DNA of 6,510 bases. It comes from Candidatus Woesearchaeota archaeon. Lineage in GTDB: Archaea > Nanobdellota > Nanobdellia > Woesearchaeales > ARS49. The DNA lies in assembly GCA_003694525.1 (NCBI GenBank), contig RFLK01000014.1, forward strand, positions 1 through 6,510. Direction: 5' to 3'. A program made the position numbers and the translations under genes. Position 1 is the stretch's first letter; each line of letters begins with the position of its first letter. Under the pieces are notes generated by a model. That model made no database searches and was not told where the DNA came from. It saw only the letters and a list, made by a program, of their open reading frames with translations. Positions 1-5,018 of the stretch are shown piece by piece.

Positions 1-13
1 AAAAATCACAAAC

Positions 14-98
14 GCCGCGGTCGCATAACCCGGTATTGCGGCAGGCTTGAACCCTGCTTTCCGTCAAGGATATCCCGGTTCAAATCCGGGCCGCGGCG
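14..98 (+). tRNA. tRNA-Ser (anticodon UGA)
   Basis: A complete class II cloverleaf can be folded by eye. The acceptor stem pairs 14-20 with 91-97 over 7 bp. The D stem is 23-25/37-39, with GG at 32-33 in the loop and conserved A at 27 and 35. The anticodon stem is 41-45/53-57 (5 bp), with loop 46-52 and anticodon TGA at 48-50, which reads UCA serine codons. The long variable arm is 58-73, with a short stem 60-62/68-70. The T stem is 74-78/86-90 with loop TTCAAAT. Discriminator base 98 is G, as expected for serine tRNA, and the extra arm also fits serine. CCA is not encoded. There is no intron. Only 13 bases precede it here, so its promoter lies outside the window. Confidence 0.95.
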
Positions 99-101
99 TA
101 C

Positions 102-107
102 TTTTTT
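102..107 (+). terminator. T-run terminator after tRNA-Ser
   Basis: Six T residues begin three bases after the discriminator base, followed by further T-rich sequence to about 112. Archaeal RNA polymerase commonly stops at such T tracts without needing a hairpin. The same tract is duplicated at 195-200 behind the second tRNA 3' end. Confidence 0.55.
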
Positions 108-135
108 CTTTTCAGTTTGAAATCGGGATTTTCTG

Positions 136-167
136 TACAGAAAAACGCAAACCGCGTTTTTCTTGTA
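136..167. terminator. Strong inverted repeat between convergent units, possible two-way terminator
   Basis: Bases 139-148 (AGAAAAACGC) are perfectly complementary to 154-163, with a 5-base loop AAACC. Three more pairs (136-138 with 165-167) continue the stem past a bulged T at 164. On either strand the distal arm carries a GC clamp running into TTTTT, the form of a bidirectional terminator. It lies between tRNA-Ser, transcribed rightward, and the NUDIX gene, transcribed leftward, where such an element would be useful. The function is inferred. It could also be a relic of the event that duplicated the tRNA end. Confidence 0.45.
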
Positions 168-217
168 TCCCGGCTCAGACCGGCCGCGGCGTACTTTTTT
201 CATTTTAGTTCAGAAAT
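166..217 (+). pseudogene. Degenerate duplicate of the tRNA-Ser 3' end and trailer
   Basis: This stretch aligns with 71-123, the tRNA T arm, acceptor 3' strand and downstream trailer. Twenty bases are identical (89-108 and 182-201), covering the acceptor 3' strand, discriminator G, GTAC and the T run. Upstream, the T arm copy has lost two bases and changed its loop (CTCAGA instead of TTCAAAT), so it cannot form a normal T arm. No matching 5' half, D arm or anticodon arm exists, so this is not a tRNA gene. Downstream similarity continues imperfectly to the AAAT ending both copies. It could be an att-like scar of integration at the tRNA 3' end, or a simple tandem duplication. No integrase is visible. 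Confidence 0.75.
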
Positions 218-227
218 TAAATAAGTG

Positions 228-758
228 TCAGGCTTCAATGTAATCCTTTGTCCTGTTGCAGTGGTCTTTGAATTCTGAATATGCTTTCAAGAATACTGGG
301 GAGAATTTTGAGGGCTCTTTTTTCATCTCTTTTTCAAGGGCTTCTATTGCAATCCACTGTCCTGATTCTACTTCTTCTTTATCGAGGGTTGGCTCTCCTC
401 TGTAATCTCTGAGCGCGTATAGTCCTGCGAGCATTCTCTCGCATCCTTCGTGTAGTCCGAATCTGGTTATGAATTTGAGTTTTGCTGGTGTTGTTATTAT
501 TCCAAGCTCTTCTCTCAACTCTCTGAGCGCTGCTTGTTCATAAGTCTCTCCTGCTTTGACGTGTCCTGAGAGCGATCCTTCAAGGAGCGATGGGAATGTG
601 CTTTTGTGAGCGCTTCTTTTTTGCACAAACAGCTCTCCTTCAGGGTTGAAGACCAGAACTATTATTCCTCTGTGCAAAAGCTCTTCATTGTGCGCTTGCT
701 TTCTTGTTATCGTCGCAACTATGTTATCGTGCGCATCTACTTGGTCTACTTTTTCCAT
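228..758 (-). CDS. NUDIX hydrolase, Idi/YfcD-like subfamily
   Basis: Predicted cytoplasmic Mg-dependent hydrolase of a nucleoside-diphosphate-linked or related pyrophosphate; the substrate is unknown. The complete NUDIX box (G-x5-E-x7-REU-x-EE-x-G-U) is at residues 65-87 counted from the ATG at 758, with all four key residues R79, E80, E83 and E84. Flanking features (an HR pair before a beta strand, QKRS after it, then GHVKAGE) resemble the type I isopentenyl-diphosphate isomerase-like branch. However, the isomerase's catalytic cysteine just before GH is serine (S64), so hydrolase is the safer call. Length is 176 aa. I prefer ATG 758, four bases past the ZIP stop, over the in-frame TTG at 770, which would overlap the ZIP gene and give 180 aa. 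It is very likely co-transcribed with ZIP. Confidence 0.88.
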   Translation of the reverse strand: MEKVDQVDAHDNIVATITRKQAHNEELLHRGIIVLVFNPEGELFVQKRSAHKSTFPSLLEGSLSGHVKAGETYEQAALRELREELGIITTPAKLKFITRFGLHEGCERMLAGLYALRDYRGEPTLDKEEVESGQWIAIEALEKEMKKEPSKFSPVFLKAYSEFKDHCNRTKDYIEA

Positions 759-762
759 TTTT

Positions 763-1509
763 TTATTCAATTAAGGATAGTGCTACCATTATCGCAATTC
801 CTAACAGGAATAGTGCTATGTGTTTTCCTGCGTCTTTTGTTTTGCTTGCGTGGTGCAGTTCTGGAACAAGGTCTGTGAGTGATATGTAAAGGAAGTTCCC
901 TGCAGCAAATGGTACAAGGTATAGAGTTGCATTTGCATTGCTCTGAAGAGAGAGTGCGATTATTGCGCCTGCAATTGCAGAGAGCGCGGATAAAAAGTTT
1001 ACAAAGAGCGCTTTTGCTCTGCTAAATCCTGCGCTGACGAGTATTCCAAAGTCTCCTATCTCCTGCGGTATTTCGTGGAGTACTACTGCAAGTGTTGTTG
1101 ATATTCCCAAAGGTATGCTTGCAAGGTACGATGCGCCTATTATCAGCCCGTCAAGAAAGTTGTGAAGCCCGTCTCCCAGAAGGTTCAGGTATGCTACAGG
1201 CTCTACGTGTTCGTGCTCAGTGTGTCCTGAATGCGAGTGGTAGTGTCTCCAGAGGAAGTTTTCGAAAAGGAATGATGCTACAATTCCAATTATAACTCCG
1301 CCTGCGACTAAGTGATTGAACGATCCTGCCTCTTCTGCAGCTTCTGGAAGCAGGTGAAGTATTGACGCTCCAAGCATTCCTCCTGCTGCAAAGCTTACCA
1401 GATATCCCACTATTTTTGCTTGTTTTGCTGAAAAGAACAGGCTTGCGGCTCCTATGAATGATATTGCGCTTACAGCAAGAACTGATAGAATTGCATAGAG
1501 CCAGATCAT
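763..1509 (-). CDS. ZIP family divalent metal transporter
   Basis: An integral membrane carrier, probably importing zinc or another divalent metal into the cytoplasm. The 248 residues are mostly hydrophobic, giving about eight membrane segments, the usual ZIP size. The TM4 signature HNFLDG is at 116-121 and the TM5 signature HEIPQEIGDF at 145-154. These place it nearer the LIV-1-like branch than the GufA branch. A His-rich cytoplasmic loop (89-101, six His) lies before TM4, as is typical for metal sensing or binding. In TM5 the second His of HEIPHE is Gln (Q149). LLPEA at 53-57 marks TM2. The start ATG at 1509 lies about 27 bases from a TATA box, so the mRNA is probably leaderless. The NUDIX gene follows immediately. 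Confidence 0.93.
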   Translation of the reverse strand: MIWLYAILSVLAVSAISFIGAASLFFSAKQAKIVGYLVSFAAGGMLGASILHLLPEAAEEAGSFNHLVAGGVIIGIVASFLFENFLWRHYHSHSGHTEHEHVEPVAYLNLLGDGLHNFLDGLIIGASYLASIPLGISTTLAVVLHEIPQEIGDFGILVSAGFSRAKALFVNFLSALSAIAGAIIALSLQSNANATLYLVPFAAGNFLYISLTDLVPELHHASKTKDAGKHIALFLLGIAIMVALSLIE

Positions 1510-1531
1510 TGTTCAATGTTTCGCTTTCGCG

Positions 1532-1539
1532 TATAAAAA
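1532..1539 (-). promoter_or_regulatory. TATA box of the ZIP-NUDIX operon
   Basis: On the minus strand this reads TTTTTATA. Its centre is about 26-27 bases upstream of the ZIP ATG at 1509, which puts the expected transcription start at the A of the start codon. No Shine-Dalgarno lies between. It sits in the 60-base gap after uS10, so ZIP has its own promoter. Confidence 0.65.
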
Positions 1540-1569
1540 TGTGTTGATTTTAGAACAAGTCTCGTCTTA

Positions 1570-1881
1570 TCAGACGTCGATCATTTCTATTTCTATGTTT
1601 AGTCCTTCCGGAACGGGTATTCTCATAACAAGTCGAAGTGCGCGCTCGTCAAGTCCGAGGTCTATCAGTCTTTTGTGCACGCGCATCTCATAGCGCTCCC
1701 AGGTTTCAGTTCCTCTTCCTACTGGTGATTTTCTTGTTGTCAAGCGCAGGCGTTTTGTTGGAAGAGGTATTGGTCCTCTGATTTCAACCCCTGTTTTTTC
1801 TGCAATGTCCTTGATGTAGTTGCAAGTAGTGTTGAGCTTGTCTATGTCTATGCTTGCAAGTTTTATTCGGGCTTTTTGCAT
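1570..1881 (-). CDS. rpsJ: Small ribosomal subunit protein uS10 (30S protein S10)
   Basis: A ribosomal protein of the small-subunit head. The 103-aa length matches archaeal uS10. Recognisable family features are the N-terminal ARIKLAS strand, the GPIPLPTKRLRLTTRKSP loop at residues 36-53, ETWERYEMRVHKRLIDL at 59-75, and the C-terminal strand ending IEIEMIDV. It follows EF-1A by 37 bases on the same strand, the conserved archaeal EF-1A/S10 order. The ATG at 1881 has no Shine-Dalgarno directly before it. A hairpin with T-rich sequence lies 12 bases upstream, which may tune its expression relative to EF-1A. Very sure of identity. Confidence 0.97.
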   Translation of the reverse strand: MQKARIKLASIDIDKLNTTCNYIKDIAEKTGVEIRGPIPLPTKRLRLTTRKSPVGRGTETWERYEMRVHKRLIDLGLDERALRLVMRIPVPEGLNIEIEMIDV

Positions 1882-1892
1882 GGTAATAATAA

Positions 1893-1911
1893 AAAGGAAA
1901 AAATTTCCTTT
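1893..1911 (-). other. Hairpin and T-rich tract between EF-1A and uS10
   Basis: On the minus strand AAAGGAAA, a 3-base TTT loop and TTTCCTTT form a perfect 8-bp stem, followed by TTATTATTACC and the uS10 start codon. The runs of T on the transcript strand could cause partial termination or mark a processing site. The AGGA in its 5' arm resembles a Shine-Dalgarno that the stem would hide or bring closer. The effect is inferred. Confidence 0.4.
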
Positions 1912-1918
1912 GTCTTCC

Positions 1919-3196
1919 TCACTTCTTCACAACGTCAGTGCACATTCCCGCTGCAACTGTTTGTCCTGAGTCGCGGATTGCAAAGCGTCCCAGTGGCGGG
2001 AACTCCTTGACTTTTTCTATGACGACTGGCTGCACTGGCTTTAGCTTGACTACTGCAGCATCGCCGTTTTTGATAAAGTCTGGGTTCTCTTGGAGTGTTT
2101 CTCCTGTCGCTGGGTTGATCTTCTTTACGATCTCAACGAACTGGCAGGCAACCTGCGCTGTGTGGATGTGGAACACCGGCGTGTATCCTACTGTGATGAC
2201 GCTTGGGTGGTTCAGCACGATCAGGTTTGCTGTAAACTCTGCAACAACTGTTGGAGGGTTGTCTGCAGGTCCCACAACGTCTCCACGCTTGATGTCTTTC
2301 TTTTCAACGCCTCTAACGTTGAATCCGACATTGTCTCCTGGCTCTGCTTCTTGGAACTGCTCGTGGTGCATCTCGATGCTCTTGACCTCTCCGGTCACTC
2401 CGGTTCCTGCAGGCCCTGGCATGAAGATTATCTTCTGTCCTACTTTTAGAACGCCGGTTTCGACTTTTCCGACTGGAACGACTCCGATTCCCTTGATGTT
2501 GTACACATCTTGGACTGGAAGTCTCAGTGGAAGGTCTGTTGGTTTGTGCTTTGGCTCTAGGTTGTCCAGTGCTTCAAGCAAGGTTGGACCGCTGTACCAA
2601 GGCATCTTGTCTGTTTTCTTGACGACATTATCGCCAGGGTATGATGCGATTGGAACTATTGGAATCTTGCTCACATCGTATCCTACGCTCTTGAGAAGGT
2701 TTGTGACTTGCTCTTTTACTTCGTTGAATTTCTTCTCATCGTATCCTGCAAGGTCCATCTTGTTAACTGCAACTATCAGTTGCTGTACGCCCAGGGTCTT
2801 GCACAAGAAAGCGTGTTCTTTTGTCTGTGCCATAACTCCTTCGTGTCCGACAAGAAGGACTGCTGCATCTGCTTGCGATGCTCCTGTGATCATGTTCTTG
2901 ATGAAGTCCTTGTGTCCTGGAGCGTCGATGATGGTGAAGTCGAACTTGCTCGTCTGGAACTTCTTGTGAGAGAGGTCGATTGTAACTCCTCTCTCTTGCT
3001 CTTCTTTGAGAGAGTCCATAACGAATGCGAACTCGAAACCGCCTTTTCCGAGAGATTCTGCTTTTTCTTTCAGCTTTCGCATAACCTGCTCTTCGATTGC
3101 TCCTGCATCGAACATTAGGCGTCCAACAGTGGTTGATTTACCGTGGTCAACGTGACCGACGAAAACGATATTCATGTGTGGTTTTTCTCTAGCCAT
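1919..3196 (-). CDS. tuf: Translation elongation factor 1-alpha (aEF-1A / EF-Tu)
   Basis: GTPase that delivers aminoacyl-tRNA to the ribosomal A site. The 425-aa length is normal for archaeal EF-1A, with the G domain at about 1-220, the beta-barrel domain II at about 225-315 and domain III to the end. GTP motifs are G1 GHVDHGKST (14-22), G2 threonine in RGVTIDLSH (T72), G3 DAPGH (91-95, with catalytic His95) and G4 NKMD (145-148). The G5 region reads PIASYPGDN (182-190), where most relatives have an S-A order. The C terminus GRFAIRDSGQTVAAG is typical. The start is fixed by AAGGAGGGG five bases before ATG 3196. It heads a two-gene unit with uS10. fusA, rpsG and rpsL are not upstream, so the str operon is split. 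Confidence 0.98.
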   Translation of the reverse strand: MAREKPHMNIVFVGHVDHGKSTTVGRLMFDAGAIEEQVMRKLKEKAESLGKGGFEFAFVMDSLKEEQERGVTIDLSHKKFQTSKFDFTIIDAPGHKDFIKNMITGASQADAAVLLVGHEGVMAQTKEHAFLCKTLGVQQLIVAVNKMDLAGYDEKKFNEVKEQVTNLLKSVGYDVSKIPIVPIASYPGDNVVKKTDKMPWYSGPTLLEALDNLEPKHKPTDLPLRLPVQDVYNIKGIGVVPVGKVETGVLKVGQKIIFMPGPAGTGVTGEVKSIEMHHEQFQEAEPGDNVGFNVRGVEKKDIKRGDVVGPADNPPTVVAEFTANLIVLNHPSVITVGYTPVFHIHTAQVACQFVEIVKKINPATGETLQENPDFIKNGDAAVVKLKPVQPVVIEKVKEFPPLGRFAIRDSGQTVAAGMCTDVVKK

Positions 3197-3199
3197 ATT

Positions 3200-3208
3200 C
3201 CCCTCCTT
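3200..3208 (-). promoter_or_regulatory. Strong Shine-Dalgarno of EF-1A
   Basis: AAGGAGGGG on the minus strand contains AGGAGG, complementary to the archaeal 16S 3' end. Five bases separate the GGAGG core from the ATG. It is the only strong Shine-Dalgarno I can find before any gene in this window. Confidence 0.85.
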
Positions 3209-3244
3209 GTCTTGAGTGTTATGAAAGCGAAAGTCAAAAGGGTT

Positions 3245-3253
3245 ATTTATAAA
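3245..3253 (-). promoter_or_regulatory. TATA box of the EF-1A-uS10 operon
   Basis: TTTATAAAT on the minus strand, preceded by an A-rich stretch that could act as a BRE. Its centre is about 53 bases from the EF-1A ATG. With the usual 26-base offset the transcript would start near 3223, giving a leader of about 26 bases that carries the Shine-Dalgarno. Confidence 0.7.
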
Positions 3254-3274
3254 GCTTTTGGTTGTGTTTCAAAA

Positions 3275-3362
3275 AGGGCTTGAAAGCGCCCTCTCTCGTC
3301 GAAAAATCCCCAAGAATTTTCCGCAGGATTTGCCCTATGTCTGCCGAGTGCGCTCAAGGCAG
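3275..3362. other. Foldable GC-richer intergenic block, candidate small RNA or inverted-repeat element
   Basis: In the 209-base gap between two divergent genes, a GC-richer block has nested complementarity. Bases 3279-3289 pair with 3350-3358 (9 bp with a two-A bulge), and inside them 3304-3309 pairs with 3326-3331 (6 bp). Competing local hairpins are 3275-3279/3288-3292 and 3341-3348/3353-3362, the latter with a TGCG loop and AA bulge. On the minus strand the first local hairpin is followed by TTTTT, like a terminator placed just before the EF-1A TATA box. The TATA box at 3373-3380 is near-symmetric and could serve a leftward RNA starting near 3350. I recognise no RNA family, and no C/D-box motif is present. 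Confidence 0.35.
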
Positions 3363-3372
3363 TGAGAAATCG

Positions 3373-3380
3373 TTATAAAA
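3373..3380 (+). promoter_or_regulatory. TATA box of the 90-aa gene
   Basis: TTATAAAA, preceded by purine-rich AGTGAGAAATCG as a possible BRE. Its centre is about 29-30 bases before ATG 3406, so the transcript should be leaderless or nearly so. Supports the reality of the small downstream gene. Confidence 0.65.
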
Positions 3381-3405
3381 TAGTTCTTTTGTCGCTCTAT
3401 TTGTC

Positions 3406-3678
3406 ATGTTGACACAGGATTTCATCAACAAGGTGTTCTCAGCTCTGCGAAAGGCTCACAATGCTCATTGGAGGGCTCCTCTAGCAGATGCTGTTGAAAA
3501 GGAGATAGTCTCAAAGGGCAAGTTCGTTTTTGAGGTTGGCTCAAGGCCTTGGCTTTCCCGCATCATAATTAGCAGGTCAGGTGTCGAGTACGTAATCAAC
3601 AGCGAGCTCAACGAGCGCTTCAAGAAAGTCTTGGAGGATTATAAGAAGGTATTTGAGGAAGAGCTGGGCAAGAGTTAG
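3406..3678 (+). CDS. Hypothetical protein, 90 aa
   Basis: I do not recognise this family. The protein is soluble, with no signal peptide or membrane segment. An amphipathic N-terminal helix (about 4-18) leads to a second helix (about 26-36). Two short strands follow (about 39-45 and 51-64, with an RPWLSRIIISRSG core), and then a long charged helix (66-88). The pattern suggests a small alpha-beta fold. The gene is supported by its own TATA box at leaderless spacing, by ordinary codon use, and by ending one base before the convergent flavin-reductase gene without overlapping it. It diverges from EF-1A. There are no catalytic or metal-binding motifs, and no cysteines at all. Confidence 0.72.
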   Translation: MLTQDFINKVFSALRKAHNAHWRAPLADAVEKEIVSKGKFVFEVGSRPWLSRIIISRSGVEYVINSELNERFKKVLEDYKKVFEEELGKS

Positions 3679-3679
3679 A

Positions 3680-4174
3680 CTAATCTCTTGTTGTGGTGTA
3701 AGCCTCGCCACCCATATGGAATGCGCGCCCACCCTCTCGCGTAATCTCCTCATGAACAATCCTTCCTATAAAGCAGGTGTGATCGCCTGCATCTATTATT
3801 TTCACAACTTCGCACTCAATCCACGCAAGAGCCTCTTTTACTCGAAAACAGTCGACGAGTTTTGAACAGCTCGCTTCTGTAAGCTTGACTTCTTCGCACT
3901 TGTGAGAGTATTCTGCTGAAAGACGGCTTGCTCTTATTATCTCTTCCTTGTTTTCAATTCCCATAAAGTTCACAACAAATGCTTGGCTTGCTCTTATTAT
4001 TTTGTCTGCAAGAACTTGTTTGCTTATGAATACGGCATAAAGTGGCGGGCTTGTGCTTGCTGGCGAGTGCCAGTGCACTGTTGCGATATCGTCTTTTTCA
4101 GTTGGTTTTCCTATGATTTCAACAGTTCCTCTGCAAGTTACAAGAACTGTTTGTCGCGGATCGTATATGCTCAC
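3680..4174 (-). CDS. Flavin reductase-like (FMN-binding split-barrel) protein
   Basis: Likely binds FMN and may reduce flavin or act as a small flavoprotein; substrate and partner are unknown. Family features across 164 aa are PRQTVLVTCRG (6-16), DDIATVHWHSPASTSPPLYAVFIS (28-51, the flavin-contacting strand and PP turn), FVVNF (66-70), SKL (104-106) and the C-terminal GDHTCFIGRIV (130-140). These match the Flavin_Reduct/DIM6-NTAB pattern. Six cysteines (14, 93, 103, 109, 121, 134) are rather many and could bind metal or form redox pairs. Translation must begin at GTG 4174, because an in-frame TGA lies three codons upstream. It follows the membrane-protein gene by 28 bases with no clear TATA box, so it is probably the last gene of that operon. 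Confidence 0.85.
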   Translation of the reverse strand: MSIYDPRQTVLVTCRGTVEIIGKPTEKDDIATVHWHSPASTSPPLYAVFISKQVLADKIIRASQAFVVNFMGIENKEEIIRASRLSAEYSHKCEEVKLTEASCSKLVDCFRVKEALAWIECEVVKIIDAGDHTCFIGRIVHEEITREGGRAFHMGGEAYTTTRD

Positions 4175-4202
4175 AAGCTTTCACGCTCACATCTTTTTCT
4201 GA

Positions 4203-4988
4203 TCATTCGCTCTTATCCTTTTGTTTTTCTTTTCCTGGCAAGAAGCTTCCAACAATTCCGTATATCATCATTCCTGCGAAAAGGATTATTGATGTGAGGT
4301 ATATGTTCAGCCCAAGGAATTTTCCAACGGGCAGCAGGTGGATTGCAGTAAGTGGCGCGCTTATCAGCTCTATGAATATTACGGGCGTTATCGCGTGCGC
4401 TGCAATTGATAACATCTCCTTGTACTTGTGCTTGTACCTTGTAAGGTCCAGGAGTATGAAGAACAATGTTCCCATCGCTATTATCATAAGCAAGTATTTG
4501 AGCCATAATCTGATGTATATTAGCAAGGCAATTCCGGGAGCCAGAAGTATTGCAAGATTTCTGACAACTGAAGCTATGTTTTTTGAGTGTTCTGTGGGAT
4601 TCTTGAATTGTGCTCTTGGTATTTCCTTTATTTTGAACATCCTGTATTGAACTTTGTTGGCATCTATTACAAGAAGCTCTTCGCTCAATGTCCTGTTGTT
4701 TGCAAGGTCTACTATTATCCAGGGGTTTCTCGATGGGACTATTAGAGCGGACGCCTGGGATGCATTTGCGCTAAGCGTCAGTGATTCAAAGTTTGATAAC
4801 TGCCTTTCTATTGATCCTCCTATTAGAAGGATTTGAGGTATGAAGAACAGGCTCGATATTGCAACTGCTATTAGCAAGGTTTTGCTCATGTATTTTAGTG
4901 ATTGTAGAAACGGCCTTCTTGCAAGGTGCTTGTAGCTTGGAGCATAAAAGCTTCTTATCACCTCTTTCAAAAATTCTGGAACTCGCAT
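4203..4988 (-). CDS. DUF1189-like integral membrane protein
   Basis: A 261-aa membrane protein of unknown function. The N terminus (FLKEVIRSFYAPSYKHLA, 6-23) precedes the first membrane segment (about 36-58) and resembles the SFYsP-kFY opening of the DUF1189 family. A soluble segment (about 59-138) follows, predicted outside, containing PSRNPWIIVDLANN. Then come about four further membrane segments (141-161, 162-181, 195-218, 226-249) and a lysine-rich cytoplasmic tail. The family assignment is by eye. ATG 4988 is about 26-27 bases from a TATA box that overlaps the methyltransferase stop codon, so this gene can be transcribed alone as a leaderless mRNA as well as by read-through. It probably shares a transcript with the flavin-reductase gene. 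Confidence 0.75.
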   Translation of the reverse strand: MRVPEFLKEVIRSFYAPSYKHLARRPFLQSLKYMSKTLLIAVAISSLFFIPQILLIGGSIERQLSNFESLTLSANASQASALIVPSRNPWIIVDLANNRTLSEELLVIDANKVQYRMFKIKEIPRAQFKNPTEHSKNIASVVRNLAILLAPGIALLIYIRLWLKYLLMIIAMGTLFFILLDLTRYKHKYKEMLSIAAHAITPVIFIELISAPLTAIHLLPVGKFLGLNIYLTSIILFAGMMIYGIVGSFLPGKEKQKDKSE

Positions 4989-5010
4989 GGTTCAGATAAC
5001 TTGTCTTTTC

Positions 5011-5018
5011 TATTTATA
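5011..5018 (-). promoter_or_regulatory. Internal TATA box overlapping the methyltransferase stop
   Basis: TATAAATA on the minus strand includes the TAA stop of the methyltransferase (5014-5016). Its centre is 26-27 bases from ATG 4988, which predicts a leaderless start for the membrane-protein gene. Confidence 0.6.

Noticed and set aside
6..203. 65-codon open frame on the minus strand over the tRNA region
   Set aside because: It runs antisense through tRNA-Ser and its duplicate. Its repeated KKVRRG text comes from the duplicated acceptor and T-run, not from coding selection.
759..770. TTG 770 as the start of the NUDIX gene
   Set aside because: It would overlap the ZIP stop and adds only MNKK. 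ATG 758 is a stronger start codon placed four bases after the ZIP stop.
1938..2969. 343-codon open frame antisense to EF-1A
   Set aside because: It lies wholly inside EF-1A, reads as a Ser/Thr/Pro-rich shadow, and follows from the strong codon bias of EF-1A. No promoter or family match.
3264..3365. 33-codon plus-strand frame and an overlapping open minus-strand frame upstream of the 90-aa gene
   Set aside because: Both strands are open only because the block is GC-richer. There is no start context, and the pairing pattern suggests structure rather than coding.
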